A stretch of 64,000 bases of DNA from Clostridium_AT stratigraminis (GCF_045310675.1 NZ_JBJHZZ010000001.1:372001-436000); one strand, 5' to 3'. Shown: positions 51,043-60,143, counted from the stretch's first letter. The notes: generated by a model from the sequence alone, not told the origin. A program made the numbers and translations.

Positions 51043-51462
51043 ATGGAAAACTTTAAATTCGAATTAAATGATAAAACCTATGAACTTAAAGAGGATAACT
51101 TAGAGTACTTTGCCAATGATGAAGAGCAGCCTGTTAAAGGCTTTGATAGAGATTTAATATTTTCACTTTTGAACGAAACTGATGATGTAGTTTTTGACAT
51201 AGAATACTACGATAACTCATGTGAAAATTGCCATGTTGATAAAAAAGAAAAAGTAAAAGCTTATAGATTTCTTGAATATCACTTTTTCATCTTTACTAAA
51301 AAAGGTGAATATATTATTAGCAATATATCAAATGAATTCAAAAATACTTCAGCTACTCAACTATTTAAACTAGGCAAGATAGATAATAGCTTTATTGTAA
51401 GTATTGCAGTTTGTGAAGATTGTGGAAATTATTCTATAGAAATTGACCAGTGTGACATTTAG
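51043..51462 (+). CDS. DUF3785-like clostridial protein
   Basis: 139 residues from ATG 51043 (GGAGGAG immediately upstream). Acidic cytoplasmic protein: MENFKFELNDKTYELKEDN, LEYFANDEEQPVKGF, then Cys pairs CENC (about residue 63) and CEDCGNYSIEIDQC near the end, which could bind a metal. The N-terminus agrees with my memory of DUF3785, found in clostridia, whose function is unknown. It precedes the RAYT gene, which points the other way. Confidence 0.75.
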   Translation: MENFKFELNDKTYELKEDNLEYFANDEEQPVKGFDRDLIFSLLNETDDVVFDIEYYDNSCENCHVDKKEKVKAYRFLEYHFFIFTKKGEYIISNISNEFKNTSATQLFKLGKIDNSFIVSIAVCEDCGNYSIEIDQCDI

Positions 51463-51705
51463 AGACTGTTAAATATTTTCAACTTTTCAAGGTTAAGGGA
51501 CGATTAATTCTTTATGTTAGTTTCAACTTTAACCTTGATTAGTTAAGAATATTGTTTCTAACTTCAATTAATTTTCATAAAAAGTAGTTAAATTTCACCC
51601 GTGAAATTTATAATCTGCAACTATTAAAAGCGTAGTTACACCTTTAAAAGGCTTGTACAACAATAAGCATAAAATAATTCATCTAATAACTATAAATTTC
51701 TGTAA
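51463..51705. other. Intergenic region with REP-like inverted repeat
   Basis: Contains TCAAGGTTAA (about 51497-51506), then GGGACGATTAA, and TTAACCTTGA (about 51531-51540): a long hairpin with a degenerate GGGACGGTTAA motif. It is close to the 3' end of the RAYT gene. No gene seen. Confidence 0.45.
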
Positions 51706-52617
51706 TTATGAACAATTATCAATAAAGTCATACACTATATTTTTATATTTTTTATCGAAGGTAACTAAATCCTTACCAATAAAGGAAAGCCTAGAAACGC
51801 GCGATTGTGTTATATTACCAATAATACCACAAATGTCTTTGCAACTTGAATTACACAAATTTCTTAACATTAGAACTAGTAATGCTCTAGCATTAACTAC
51901 ATTCTTATTATATTTTGCATGAAGGTTGGATTTGCTGATATTCATGTATCGTGCTACAAATTCAATTATATCTTCCACCATGAAATCTCTATTTAGTATT
52001 CTACGTTCACTTCTATATTCAGTTGGTTCATTTTCAAATTCTGCTTCTTCTTCAGCTATCAGGTACGTTGATTCCAAAACCAATTTTATATATTTCATCT
52101 CGGATTTATTAAAAAATAAACCAAAAAGGTTTTGAATAAATCTATAATCAATAATTTGGAAAACATCATTTCTTAATTTTAAATATACTCCAAGGCTTGA
52201 AAAGGAGTAATTTTCAATGCTATTTTCATACCCAGGTAAAGATGAAGGATTATTATGTATATAGGCTGTTAATGTAAACAGATATCTTTCATTAAAGACA
52301 ATTTTGCTTTTAAATCTATCCTGAAATAGATGTCCATGTCTATTATGTTTTCTATTAAAATAACTTGCATATTTGAAATTTATACTATGCATTATTTTAG
52401 ATATATCCGCACCATTAGAATCAATTATTATATGTAAATGGTTATCCATAAGACAGTAGGCATACACTTTAAAACTATAAATTTTTTGATAATCCTTAAT
52501 AATGTATAAATATTTTTTCTTATCTTCATCATCTTTGAAAAGATCAATTTCAGAGATGCTTCGGGCCATAATGTGATATATTGCTGTGTTTGACTTTATC
52601 CTTGCTTGTCTTGGCAT
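51706..52617 (-). CDS. REP-associated tyrosine transposase (RAYT, Y1_Tnp family)
   Basis: 303 residues. Y1/HUH domain at about 1-145: MPRQARIKSNTAIYHIMARS, the HUH motif in LMDNHLHIIID and the Tyr helix region FKYASYFNRKHNRHGHLFQDRFKS. The C-terminal part (about 200-303) holds a helix-turn-helix-like segment (CKDICGIIGNITQSRVSRLS). RAYTs are domesticated single-copy transposases that process palindromic REP repeats. GGGGACGGTTAA-type repeats lie on both sides (50991, about 51507, 53645-53785). The ribosome binding site lies in the arm of a hairpin (52624-52675). Confidence 0.9.
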   Translation of the reverse strand: MPRQARIKSNTAIYHIMARSISEIDLFKDDEDKKKYLYIIKDYQKIYSFKVYAYCLMDNHLHIIIDSNGADISKIMHSINFKYASYFNRKHNRHGHLFQDRFKSKIVFNERYLFTLTAYIHNNPSSLPGYENSIENYSFSSLGVYLKLRNDVFQIIDYRFIQNLFGLFFNKSEMKYIKLVLESTYLIAEEEAEFENEPTEYRSERRILNRDFMVEDIIEFVARYMNISKSNLHAKYNKNVVNARALLVLMLRNLCNSSCKDICGIIGNITQSRVSRLSFIGKDLVTFDKKYKNIVYDFIDNCS

Positions 52618-52623
52618 AAAAAA

Positions 52624-52675
52624 TCACCTCAATTATGGAATAATATATCTTGAATTATATCCAAAATTGAGGTGA
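52624..52675 (-). promoter_or_regulatory. Hairpin over the ribosome binding site of the RAYT gene
   Basis: TCACCTCAATT (52624-52634) pairs perfectly with AATTGAGGTGA (52665-52675). On the mRNA the 3' arm contains GAGGTGA, the ribosome binding site 6-7 nt before the start codon. Confidence 0.6.
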
Positions 52676-52701
52676 CATAGACAACTAATAATATTTAGCC
52701 A

Positions 52702-53451
52702 TTACTTGCCGGGGGTAAAGCTGCAGTAGCCAATATTATCGCAAGCTTCTTTCATTGTAATCCAAAGGTTTTTATCTGAAAGAGTCTCGATTGAAGTAGG
52801 ATAAAGAATATGATTTTCCTTATAAATATGATCTCTGAGGTTGAATATTAAATATTTAGCTGCCTCATCCAATTGAGATTTAAACTCCATAAAATTCATT
52901 GAACCTACATTCTCAGCTAGGGACTTAATTTCTCTCTTTTTAGCTCTTAACAAGTCATGCTCCATTCTCATTACTCTTGTTGGTCCCGTAACTCCTCTTG
53001 ATTCTAGTTCAGGGAAAAGCACATCTTCTTCTCTTTTATGATGTGGTTCTGCTCCTAGAATTTCAATGGCTACTTCTAAAAGTTCTTTGAACAATCCAGA
53101 ATTATTATCAAAAGTCTCCATTTTTTGAATTCTACTATTTATATCTTCAAGTATTGTTAATCGCTTCAATATTTCATCATGTTCTGCAATTAATGTAGTT
53201 AATACGTGATCTGGTGTTAAGCTCACCTTTAATTTATTTAATTCATCCTTTAAAACCTCCATGTGAATATCACATAGATGCCTCAAATCTTCAGGTTTAG
53301 TTCCATTTTCAATTACTTTTTGTTCTGCTAATGATAATTCTAAAGGATCAACAGTTTTAACCATTTCTAAAGCGTTCTGTCTTAGTTCTGGTGTTATATC
53401 GCCTGAGTTTAATTTTTGTAATAATTCTACTAAATTATCTATTTTATTCAT
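52702..53451 (-). CDS. DUF438/hemerythrin-like HHE domain protein
   Basis: 249 residues. An N-terminal DUF438 domain (about 1-75: LLQKLNSGDITPELRQNALEMV) precedes a hemerythrin-type four-helix domain (about 85-235). Iron ligand candidates are His and Glu in IAEHDEILKRL, EPHHKREEDVLFPEL, RMEHDLLRAKK and LRDHIYKENHILYP. It may bind di-iron, oxygen or nitric oxide, and related proteins help to repair iron centres under nitrosative stress. GGAGGAG precedes the start. Single leftward gene. Confidence 0.88.
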   Translation of the reverse strand: MNKIDNLVELLQKLNSGDITPELRQNALEMVKTVDPLELSLAEQKVIENGTKPEDLRHLCDIHMEVLKDELNKLKVSLTPDHVLTTLIAEHDEILKRLTILEDINSRIQKMETFDNNSGLFKELLEVAIEILGAEPHHKREEDVLFPELESRGVTGPTRVMRMEHDLLRAKKREIKSLAENVGSMNFMEFKSQLDEAAKYLIFNLRDHIYKENHILYPTSIETLSDKNLWITMKEACDNIGYCSFTPGK

Positions 53452-53640
53452 TCCACAATCTCCTCCAATTCATTTATTAATTAAATTATAGTTTTTTTAA
53501 TCAATAATATCTGTGACTGTAGTCAATATAAAATGTGATTTCAATCAAATTTAACTAAAATTCTAGTTCCCATAACAAATGAGAACTTTACTCAAGTGAA
53601 AGAAGAGAAAATTATTAGCAATACCTAAAGAAATGAAAAA

Positions 53641-53806
53641 CTACTTAACCGTCCCTAATCACCTAATCAAAAGTAAACAGGAAGAAGATGTTAACCGTCC
53701 CCAGGACCCAAGGCAAAATGAAAAAAGATGTTAATCTTGCCAAAAGCCAAAAATAAAAACAGGAAGAAGATGTTAACCGTCCCCAAGAACCCAAGACCCG
53801 AGAAAA
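53641..53806. repeat. Array of GGGGACGGTTAA (REP-like) repeats
   Basis: The complement motif TTAACCGTCCC occurs at 53645-53655, 53691-53701 and 53773-53783. The last two are part of identical 29-bp units (53675-53703 and 53757-53785) with a period of 82 bp; a decayed copy (AAGATGTTAATCTTGCC) lies between. The array fills much of the 410-bp gap between the DUF438 and LevR-type genes and is 1.1 kb from the RAYT gene. Confidence 0.7.
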
Positions 53807-53861
53807 AAGTAATGCAAAAGTTTTGAGGATTAGGTAGAATAAGGATAAAGGGGGAAGGGGA

Positions 53862-56549
53862 ATGAAGAGAATTGAGGTTATTTATGAAAAGCTTAAGGAG
53901 CTTATGGCAAATACAAGTTACGATGGGATAAGTGCACTTGAAATTGCTGAAGAATTAAACTTAAGCAGAGCCAACGTTAGCAATGATTTAAATAGATTAT
54001 GTGAAGAAGGAAAAGTGTCTAAAAGCAGCGGAAGACCAGTGCTTTTTAAAATATTAGAGAGAGCTGAAAGAGAGCTTGAAGTTACTCAAATTGACAAGTT
54101 TGCTATGCAAAATCAAAGTTTATTTTCCTCTGTAGAACAAGCCAAGGCAGCAATACTTTATCCTCCAAAGGGGATGCACATCCTCATTCTTGGAGATACC
54201 GGCGTTGGGAAATCAATGTTTGCTGGATTAATACATAAATATGCTATCGAGATGAAAAAGATGGAATTAGATTCTCCATTTGTAACCTTTAATTGTGCTG
54301 ATTATGCAAATACCCCACAGCTTCTAATAAGCCAGATTTTTGGAACAAAAAAGGGTGCATATACTGGTGCAGATTCTGATAAAATGGGGCTGATTGAAAA
54401 GGCTAATGGAGGAATGCTATTTTTAGATGAGGTTCACAGACTGCCTCCCGAAGGACAGGAAATGTTTTTTACCTTTATGGACAAGGGTAGCTTTAGGAGA
54501 TTAGGAGAAACAGAACAGGATAGGAAAGCAAATGTACTTATAGTTTCAGCAACAACCGAAAATCCAGATTCAGTCCTCCTACGAACCTTTACTAGAAGAA
54601 TTCCAATGATAATACGTATTCCTGGGCTCCAAGAAAGAAGTTTGGAAGAGAGATTCTACTTAATAAGCCGTTTCTTTAGAGAGGAATCCTCAAGATTAGA
54701 TAGAGAAATAATGGTTTCAGTTAATTCTATGAGAGCTTTTCTAAGCTATAATTGTACCAATAATGTAGGACAGCTTAAAACTGATATTCAACTTGCCTGT
54801 GCAAAAGCTTATGCTGATTATGTTTCCAGGAAAAAAGGAAGCATAATGATAAATAGCAGAGAACTTCCTAGCTATATAAAAGACGGACTCTATAAAGAGA
54901 CTGAACATAGACAGATATGGAATAAGCTAATTGGAATAAATAAAAGATACTGTATTTTTGACAATAGCGAAGATAATAGCCTCTTTGAAGAAGACAAGGA
55001 AGAAAACATTTATGAAATGATTGATTATAGAGTACATCAGCTAAGAGGCAGGGGTTTAAGCGGAGATGAACTTGAAAAGGAAATGGAAAAAAATATTGAA
55101 GATTACTTTGCCAAATATTTGTTTAATGTAAATAGAAAAAAAGATATTTCTTCTCTTGAAAATGTAATTAGTGAAGAAGTTATAGACGCAGCTGTTCAAA
55201 TCGTAAGTTATAGTGAAGATAGGCTAAAAAGAATTCTAAGTCAAAAGGTATACTATGGTATTGCTGTACATATTTCAAACTCAATTGAAAGAATAAAGAG
55301 GAATAGAAAAATAATAAATCCGCAGCTTAATAGGATTAGGACGGAGCATAGTGAGGAATTTGCAGCAGCATTAGAATGCTTGAAAATTATCGAAAGAAAC
55401 CTAGGAGTTACTATGCCAATAGATGAGGCAGGATTCTTAACCATGTTTCTTGCTTATGATGAAAAGGAAAACATAAAGCTGCAGGAAGAAGTAAGCGTAA
55501 TAGTAGTAGCTCACGGTAATTCAACAGCAACCTCCATTGCAGAGGTAGCAAATAAATTATTGGATATTAAGCAGGTAATTGGCATAAACGCACCTTTGGA
55601 GGAAAAACCTCAGCAGGTACTTCATAGGCTAAAAAATCACATAAAAGCTGAGAACATAACTTCAGATATACTTCTTTTAGTTGACATGGGTTCCCTTACA
55701 ACCTTTGGTGAGGAACTGCAAAAGGAATTTGGAATTAATACTAAAACAATTCCCTTAGTCAGCACCCTTCATGTTATTGAGGCCGCAAGAAAGTCTATGC
55801 TTGGGTATTCCTTAGAGGAAGTGTTTAAAGATACCTTAAATGTCAATAGCCTTATAGAAAATGATTCTATAAGAAATCAGTTTGAAGTGGAATCAGCACC
55901 AAAGCTTGCAATATTAACCATATGTACTACTGGAGAAGGAAGTGCGCTAACAATAAAGAGCTTTCTAGAGGAGCAGCTTGAGTTTGATAGAGGGCTTTTA
56001 GAAATAATACCTGTAAACTTAATTGATAAAGAAAATATAAATACAAGGATTAATAAGCTTTTAAAAGACAAGAATTTGATCTCAATAGTTAGTACCTTTA
56101 GTGTAAATTTTAATGTTCCTCAATTTGGATTATATGATGTGTTAAACAAATCTGCACTTAGTTCTTTGCAGGAGCTTATCGATATGGAAACTACCTATAT
56201 GAAGATGGGAGATACTTTAAAGCATCAGCTTAGGAATGTAGATGGTAGTGAAGTTTTTAAGGATATAAGGAGAATAATCTTAAAAGTAGAAGAAGAGCTT
56301 AATATGAAAATAGATACTGATATTTTAATAGGAATTACACTTCATATGGGCTGCATGATTGATAGACTTAAGATTGGCGGAGCAATTATAGAATTTGAAG
56401 AAAGTGAGGAATATATAAAGGACAATCCAGAGCTATATAGTATTGTTAGTAGAGTATGTGATTACTTAAATAAAAAATATAATATAAAGATAGTAGAAGA
56501 TGAAATTTGCTATATTATGAGCTATTTAAATACAAAAAGTTATACATAG
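53862..56549 (+). CDS. LevR-type sigma-54-dependent activator with PRD and PTS IIA domains
   Basis: 895 residues. N-terminal winged helix (about 1-65), AAA+ domain (about 85-330) with Walker A GDTGVGKS, sigma-54 contact loop GAYTGAD (near residue 167) and Walker B GGMLFLDEVHRLPPEG. Then a PRD (about 450-560), an EIIA-Man-like domain (VSVIVVAHGNSTA, His acceptor), a IIB-like segment, and a second PRD at the C-terminus. It drives sigma-54 RNA polymerase and is itself phosphorylated by PTS proteins according to sugar supply. Two -24/-12 promoters in front of the PTS genes downstream show its likely targets. Start at ATG 53862 after GGGGGAAGGGG. Confidence 0.94.
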   Translation: MKRIEVIYEKLKELMANTSYDGISALEIAEELNLSRANVSNDLNRLCEEGKVSKSSGRPVLFKILERAERELEVTQIDKFAMQNQSLFSSVEQAKAAILYPPKGMHILILGDTGVGKSMFAGLIHKYAIEMKKMELDSPFVTFNCADYANTPQLLISQIFGTKKGAYTGADSDKMGLIEKANGGMLFLDEVHRLPPEGQEMFFTFMDKGSFRRLGETEQDRKANVLIVSATTENPDSVLLRTFTRRIPMIIRIPGLQERSLEERFYLISRFFREESSRLDREIMVSVNSMRAFLSYNCTNNVGQLKTDIQLACAKAYADYVSRKKGSIMINSRELPSYIKDGLYKETEHRQIWNKLIGINKRYCIFDNSEDNSLFEEDKEENIYEMIDYRVHQLRGRGLSGDELEKEMEKNIEDYFAKYLFNVNRKKDISSLENVISEEVIDAAVQIVSYSEDRLKRILSQKVYYGIAVHISNSIERIKRNRKIINPQLNRIRTEHSEEFAAALECLKIIERNLGVTMPIDEAGFLTMFLAYDEKENIKLQEEVSVIVVAHGNSTATSIAEVANKLLDIKQVIGINAPLEEKPQQVLHRLKNHIKAENITSDILLLVDMGSLTTFGEELQKEFGINTKTIPLVSTLHVIEAARKSMLGYSLEEVFKDTLNVNSLIENDSIRNQFEVESAPKLAILTICTTGEGSALTIKSFLEEQLEFDRGLLEIIPVNLIDKENINTRINKLLKDKNLISIVSTFSVNFNVPQFGLYDVLNKSALSSLQELIDMETTYMKMGDTLKHQLRNVDGSEVFKDIRRIILKVEEELNMKIDTDILIGITLHMGCMIDRLKIGGAIIEFEESEEYIKDNPELYSIVSRVCDYLNKKYNIKIVEDEICYIMSYLNTKSYT

Positions 56550-56556
56550 AAAAGTG

Positions 56557-56580
56557 CGGATATTTCCGCATTATTTTTTT
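56557..56580 (+). terminator. Rho-independent terminator after the activator gene
   Basis: TGCGGA-TATT-TCCGCA stem, followed by TTATTTTTTT. Confidence 0.8.
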
Positions 56581-56618
56581 CACCATTCATTTTTTATATA
56601 TAACCAATTAATAGTGTT

Positions 56619-56636
56619 TTGGCATACTAATTGCTT
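56619..56636 (+). promoter_or_regulatory. Sigma-54 promoter of the PTS IIA gene
   Basis: TTGGCATACTAATTGCTT: GG (56621-56622), ten bases, GC (56633-56634), the exact -24/-12 spacing. It follows the LevR-type activator gene and is 184 bp before the IIA start. Confidence 0.85.
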
Positions 56637-56819
56637 ATGTATTAATAAAGATAAAAGTTAATATTGAAGGTAAATACCGGATATTAGAAAATTAGCAGCC
56701 TATTAATATAATAAAAAGCCAAGTTAAATTTAATTCAAAAGAATTTTTTAAAGCTATCAAGAAAGGAATATTAAAACTAAATATTAATAAATCATAGGGA
56801 ATTTGAAAGGATGGTAGAC

Positions 56820-57131
56820 ATGGATTATCAAGAAATAATATTTAAAATTATAGTAAATGGAGGAGATGCCAGAAGTCACTCCATGGAGGCAATACAATTT
56901 GCAAAACAAGGGAAAATAGCTGAGGCAAGAGAAGCCCTTTCAAAAGCATACGACAATTTAGGAGAGGCTCATATGGTTCAAACTGGACTTATTCAAAATG
57001 AGGCAGCAGGTAAATCAATGGAGGTAAGTTTACTTATGGTTCATGCCCAGGATCATTTAATGAATGCTATTACAATAAAGGATATAGCTCAGGAATTTGT
57101 AGATATGTATGAAAGATTTTTAAAACAGTAA
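56820..57131 (+). CDS. PTS lactose/cellobiose-type IIA component
   Basis: 103 residues from ATG 56820 (GAAAGGA 9 nt upstream; ATG 56811 touches the site). All-helical Lac-type IIA: GGDARSHSMEAIQFAKQG, NEAAGKSMEVSLLMVHAQDHLM with the phospho-acceptor His in VHAQDHL. It passes phosphate from HPr to IIB. Its own -24/-12 promoter lies upstream, and a second one separates it from IIB. Confidence 0.94.
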   Translation: MDYQEIIFKIIVNGGDARSHSMEAIQFAKQGKIAEAREALSKAYDNLGEAHMVQTGLIQNEAAGKSMEVSLLMVHAQDHLMNAITIKDIAQEFVDMYERFLKQ

Positions 57132-57142
57132 ACAGCTTTGCA

Positions 57143-57190
57143 AAACACTAATCTAAAGTAGCTAAACACTAATCAATAAATAAAACACTA
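57143..57190 (+). promoter_or_regulatory. Direct repeats upstream of the second sigma-54 promoter
   Basis: AAACACTA occurs at 57143, 57164 and 57183 (spacing 21 and 19 bp, about two helical turns). The first two extend to AAACACTAATC. They lie 79-126 bp upstream of the -24 box at 57269, a usual place for activator sites. Confidence 0.5.
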
Positions 57191-57267
57191 GCTTTAAAAC
57201 AAAAAACTATGGGTATCAATTAATGTCTAAAGCTACAAAATAAAAAAATTTTTAAAAAACAGTGTTT

Positions 57268-57284
57268 TGGCACAATAATTGCTA
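57268..57284 (+). promoter_or_regulatory. Sigma-54 promoter of the PTS IIB-IIC genes
   Basis: TTGGCACAATAATTGCTA: GG (57269-57270), ten bases, GC (57281-57282). The consensus is close to perfect. Confidence 0.88.
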
Positions 57285-57328
57285 ATATTATTGTAAAGTA
57301 ATATATTACAAAAAAGGGGGATAATGTA

Positions 57329-57634
57329 ATGAAAAGAATTACTCTTGTATGTGGTGCTGGAATGTCTACCAGTTTATTGGTGGTAAAGATGGAACAAGCT
57401 GCTGCAAAGCTTGGAGTAGAAGCCAAGATAATAGCAGTGGCAGAAGCAGAACTAAAACATCACATAGATGATACCGATGTTTTACTTCTTGGTCCTCAGG
57501 TAAGGTTTTTACTAAACAAATATAAAACTGCTTACGAGCCAAAGGGAATAGTAGTTGATGTAATAAATAGTATAGATTATGGAATGATGAATGGAGAAAA
57601 GGTTTTGAATTATGCACTAAGCCTTTTTAAATAG
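57329..57634 (+). CDS. PTS lactose/cellobiose-type IIB component
   Basis: 101 residues. Start MKRITLVCGAGMSTSLLVVKM holds the phospho-acceptor Cys (CGAGMSTS loop). Then VAEAELKHHIDDTDVLLLGPQVRFLL. It accepts phosphate from IIA and gives it to the sugar moved by IIC. AAAGGGGG precedes the ATG; IIC begins 133 bp downstream. Confidence 0.95.
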   Translation: MKRITLVCGAGMSTSLLVVKMEQAAAKLGVEAKIIAVAEAELKHHIDDTDVLLLGPQVRFLLNKYKTAYEPKGIVVDVINSIDYGMMNGEKVLNYALSLFK

Positions 57635-57766
57635 TTAAAAATAGTTATCTAAACAATGGTAAAATTATCAAACTATACTAGAGTTCAAGGACCCAAAAAT
57701 CCAATAGTTATCATTAAGCCAAGTGCTTATGAAATTATATTAATTAATAAAACAGGGGGAATTAGA

Positions 57767-59059
57767 ATGAAAAAGATTATGGAATTCCTGGAAAAGTACT
57801 TTGTGCCTTTTGCAGGTAAAGTAGGCTCTCAAAGACATCTTGTGGCTATTCGTGATGGTTTTGTTGCTATTATGCCTTTGATTATAGTTGGTTCTCTGGC
57901 AGTCCTGTTCAATAACTTGCCTATACCAGGCTGGGCTGACTTCATGAAGAGCATTTTTGGGGATCAATGGAATAGCTTTGGCGGCAACTTATGGAATGGT
58001 ACATTTGCGGTAATGTCACTCTTAGTTGTATTTACTGTAAGTTATAACCTAGCTAAATCCTATGAAAAAGACGGACTCTCAGCTGGAGTTGTTTCCTTTG
58101 CCTCCTTATTAATGCTTTATGCTGGATCAGCAAAGGACTGGGCAATACCATTTGCTTTCTTAGGGGCACAAGGACTGTTTGTTGCTTTATTTGTGGCCTT
58201 AGTTGCTACTGAAATTTTTGTAAAACTTATGGGTAACAAAAAACTCGTTATTAAAATGCCTGATGGGGTTCCGCCTGCAGTTTCAAGGTCCTTTGCTGCA
58301 TTACTTCCTTCTATGATTACTCTAGTTGTTTTCTGTGTTTTAAGAATTGTTCTTACAGATATAGGTGTTCCGGATATTCATAATTATATCTTTACTCTTA
58401 TTCAAAAGCCATTATTAGGACTTGCAAGCAGTTTAGGAGCAGCTTTACTAGTTGTTTTCTTACTTCATCTATTATGGTTCTTTGGCTTACATGGAGCAAA
58501 TATTTTACTTCCAATTACAACTGCAATATTCTTGCCTTTAATGAGTGCAAATGTTGACGCCTTCGCAGCTGGTAAGCCAGCACCTAATATAATAACATCT
58601 TCCTTCTTTGATACCTTTGTTTATATGGGAGGTGCAGGAACTGCAATTTGTTTACTTGTTGCAATTTTTATAGTAGGCAAGAGAGAAGAAAACAAAGCAA
58701 AAGCAAAATTAGGCTTGGCTCCTTCAATATTTAATATTAATGAACCTGTACTTTTTGGTATGCCGCTTGTATTAAATCCAATTTACGTTATCCCATTTAT
58801 ACTCACACCTTTAGTGCTAACTATTGTAAGTTATGCAGCAATGGCAGCTCACATAGTTCCAAAGACAATTGCATTGGTAGTTTGGACAATGCCGCCTCTA
58901 CTTAGTGGATTCTTAGCAACTGGCTCAGTAATGGGAATAATCCTGCAGTTAGTAAATTTAGCAATAGGTATTTTAATCTATATTCCATTTGTAGCATTAT
59001 CAGAAAAACAAGCAAGGGAGACAGAAGCTAATAAAGCTTCAAACTCATTAAATATATAA
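57767..59059 (+). CDS. PTS lactose/cellobiose-type IIC permease
   Basis: 430 residues from ATG 57767 (AGGGGGAATTAGA upstream); the longer frame from 57656 has no ribosome binding site and an atypical extension. About ten membrane helices. Family motifs: FVPFAGKVGSQRHLVAIRDGFVAIMPLIIVGS, divided between the amphipathic N-terminus and helix 1, and LFGMPLVLNPIYVIPF (in FNINEPVLFG context), the sugar-binding GxNE-type region. It imports a beta-linked disaccharide or related sugar. No glycosidase gene is adjacent, so the sugar is open. Confidence 0.94.
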   Translation: MKKIMEFLEKYFVPFAGKVGSQRHLVAIRDGFVAIMPLIIVGSLAVLFNNLPIPGWADFMKSIFGDQWNSFGGNLWNGTFAVMSLLVVFTVSYNLAKSYEKDGLSAGVVSFASLLMLYAGSAKDWAIPFAFLGAQGLFVALFVALVATEIFVKLMGNKKLVIKMPDGVPPAVSRSFAALLPSMITLVVFCVLRIVLTDIGVPDIHNYIFTLIQKPLLGLASSLGAALLVVFLLHLLWFFGLHGANILLPITTAIFLPLMSANVDAFAAGKPAPNIITSSFFDTFVYMGGAGTAICLLVAIFIVGKREENKAKAKLGLAPSIFNINEPVLFGMPLVLNPIYVIPFILTPLVLTIVSYAAMAAHIVPKTIALVVWTMPPLLSGFLATGSVMGIILQLVNLAIGILIYIPFVALSEKQARETEANKASNSLNI

Positions 59060-59432
59060 ATTAAATAACTGTTAGAATAATAACTCATAAGAAATATAGA
59101 CTTAAACTGAAATAAAGAATTATTAATCTATATAATGAAAAAAGCAGTACGACCTAATTTAAAATATAAAACAATAATGCACAAAAAGTTTTAATTTACT
59201 TCTTGCGTATTATTGTTTTTATATATTTTTAACACAAATAATATAAATTTTATACAAAATCCTTGCAATGTTATATAATAATTTGTAATTTTTAAGAAAT
59301 AATTGTAGTATGCCTATGGTTATTTGTTGCAATATAACTTATAATTATAATACGATTTGGGTATTCATACATTATTAAGCAATTGTTATAATGAATTTGG
59401 GTACTATTATTTAATATTGGAGAGTGATATTT
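59060..59432. other. Intergenic region before deoD
   Basis: Contains the PTS terminator and AT-rich promoter DNA for deoD (TTGCAATATAACTTATAATTATAATAC around 59330-59353 as separate short boxes). No gene or known riboswitch seen. Confidence 0.4.
59168..59222 (+). terminator. Rho-independent terminator after the PTS operon
   Basis: AAAACAATAAT (59168-59178)/ATTATTGTTTT (59209-59219) with partial pairing of the 30-nt loop, followed by TTATAT. Confidence 0.7.
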
Positions 59433-60140
59433 ATGATACCAACACCTCATATTGGTGTAAGTGAACAAGGAATTATTGCTGAAACAGTGCTGCTACCAGG
59501 AGATCCTTTAAGAGCAAAATTTATAGCTGAAACCTATCTGGAAAATCCTGTTCAGTTTAATACAGTACGAAATATGTTCGGATACACCGGTACATATAAA
59601 GGTAAAAAAATATCTGTTATGGGAACTGGAATGGGTATCCCATCAATTGGAATTTACTCCTACGAACTAATTAATTTTTATGGAGTTAAAAATGTAATTA
59701 GAATAGGTTCCTGTGGATCTATGCAAGAAGATGTAAAGGTTCGTGACATAGTTATAGGAATGTCAGCTTCTACAAATTCAAATTATGCTAGTCAATATAA
59801 TTTACCTGGTACATATGCGCCAACTGCTTCTTGGGATTTGTTAAAAAAGGCAGTTAAAATAGCTGAAGAAAAGGGTATTGATCCAAAGGTTGGAAATGTA
59901 TATTCTTCCGATACATTTTATGATGATGATGTAGATTCATGGAAGAAGTGGGCAAAGATGGGCGTTATGGCAGTAGAAATGGAAGCTGCAGCCTTATATA
60001 TGAATGCAGCTCGTGCAGGTGCTAATGCACTTTGCATATTAACTGTATCAGATTCTTTAGTCACTCACGAGGCCACTACAGCTGAGGAAAGACAAACATC
60101 TTTCACTCAAATGATGGAAATTGCATTAGAATTAGCATAA
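59433..60140 (+). CDS. deoD: Purine nucleoside phosphorylase, DeoD type
   Basis: 235 residues from ATG 59433 (GGAGAG 9 nt upstream; the GTG at 59424 is less likely). Hexameric PNP signatures: PTPHIGV start, LLPGDPLRAKFIAETYLENPV, the GMGIPSIGIYSYELI segment, GSCGSMQEDVKVRD and EMEAAALYMNAARA. It cleaves purine nucleosides to base and ribose 1-phosphate in the cytoplasm. Single gene ending in a strong terminator. Confidence 0.95.
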   Translation: MIPTPHIGVSEQGIIAETVLLPGDPLRAKFIAETYLENPVQFNTVRNMFGYTGTYKGKKISVMGTGMGIPSIGIYSYELINFYGVKNVIRIGSCGSMQEDVKVRDIVIGMSASTNSNYASQYNLPGTYAPTASWDLLKKAVKIAEEKGIDPKVGNVYSSDTFYDDDVDSWKKWAKMGVMAVEMEAAALYMNAARAGANALCILTVSDSLVTHEATTAEERQTSFTQMMEIALELA

Positions 60141-60143
60141 GAA

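Noticed and set aside
53641..53806. A CRISPR array
   Set aside because: Only two identical 29-bp units with an 82-bp period, no regular spacers and no cas genes. They fit RAYT-linked repeats better.
59060..59432. A purine riboswitch before deoD
   Set aside because: The expected conserved core (TATA...GGTTTGGGAGTTTCTACC-type pattern) was looked for and not seen.
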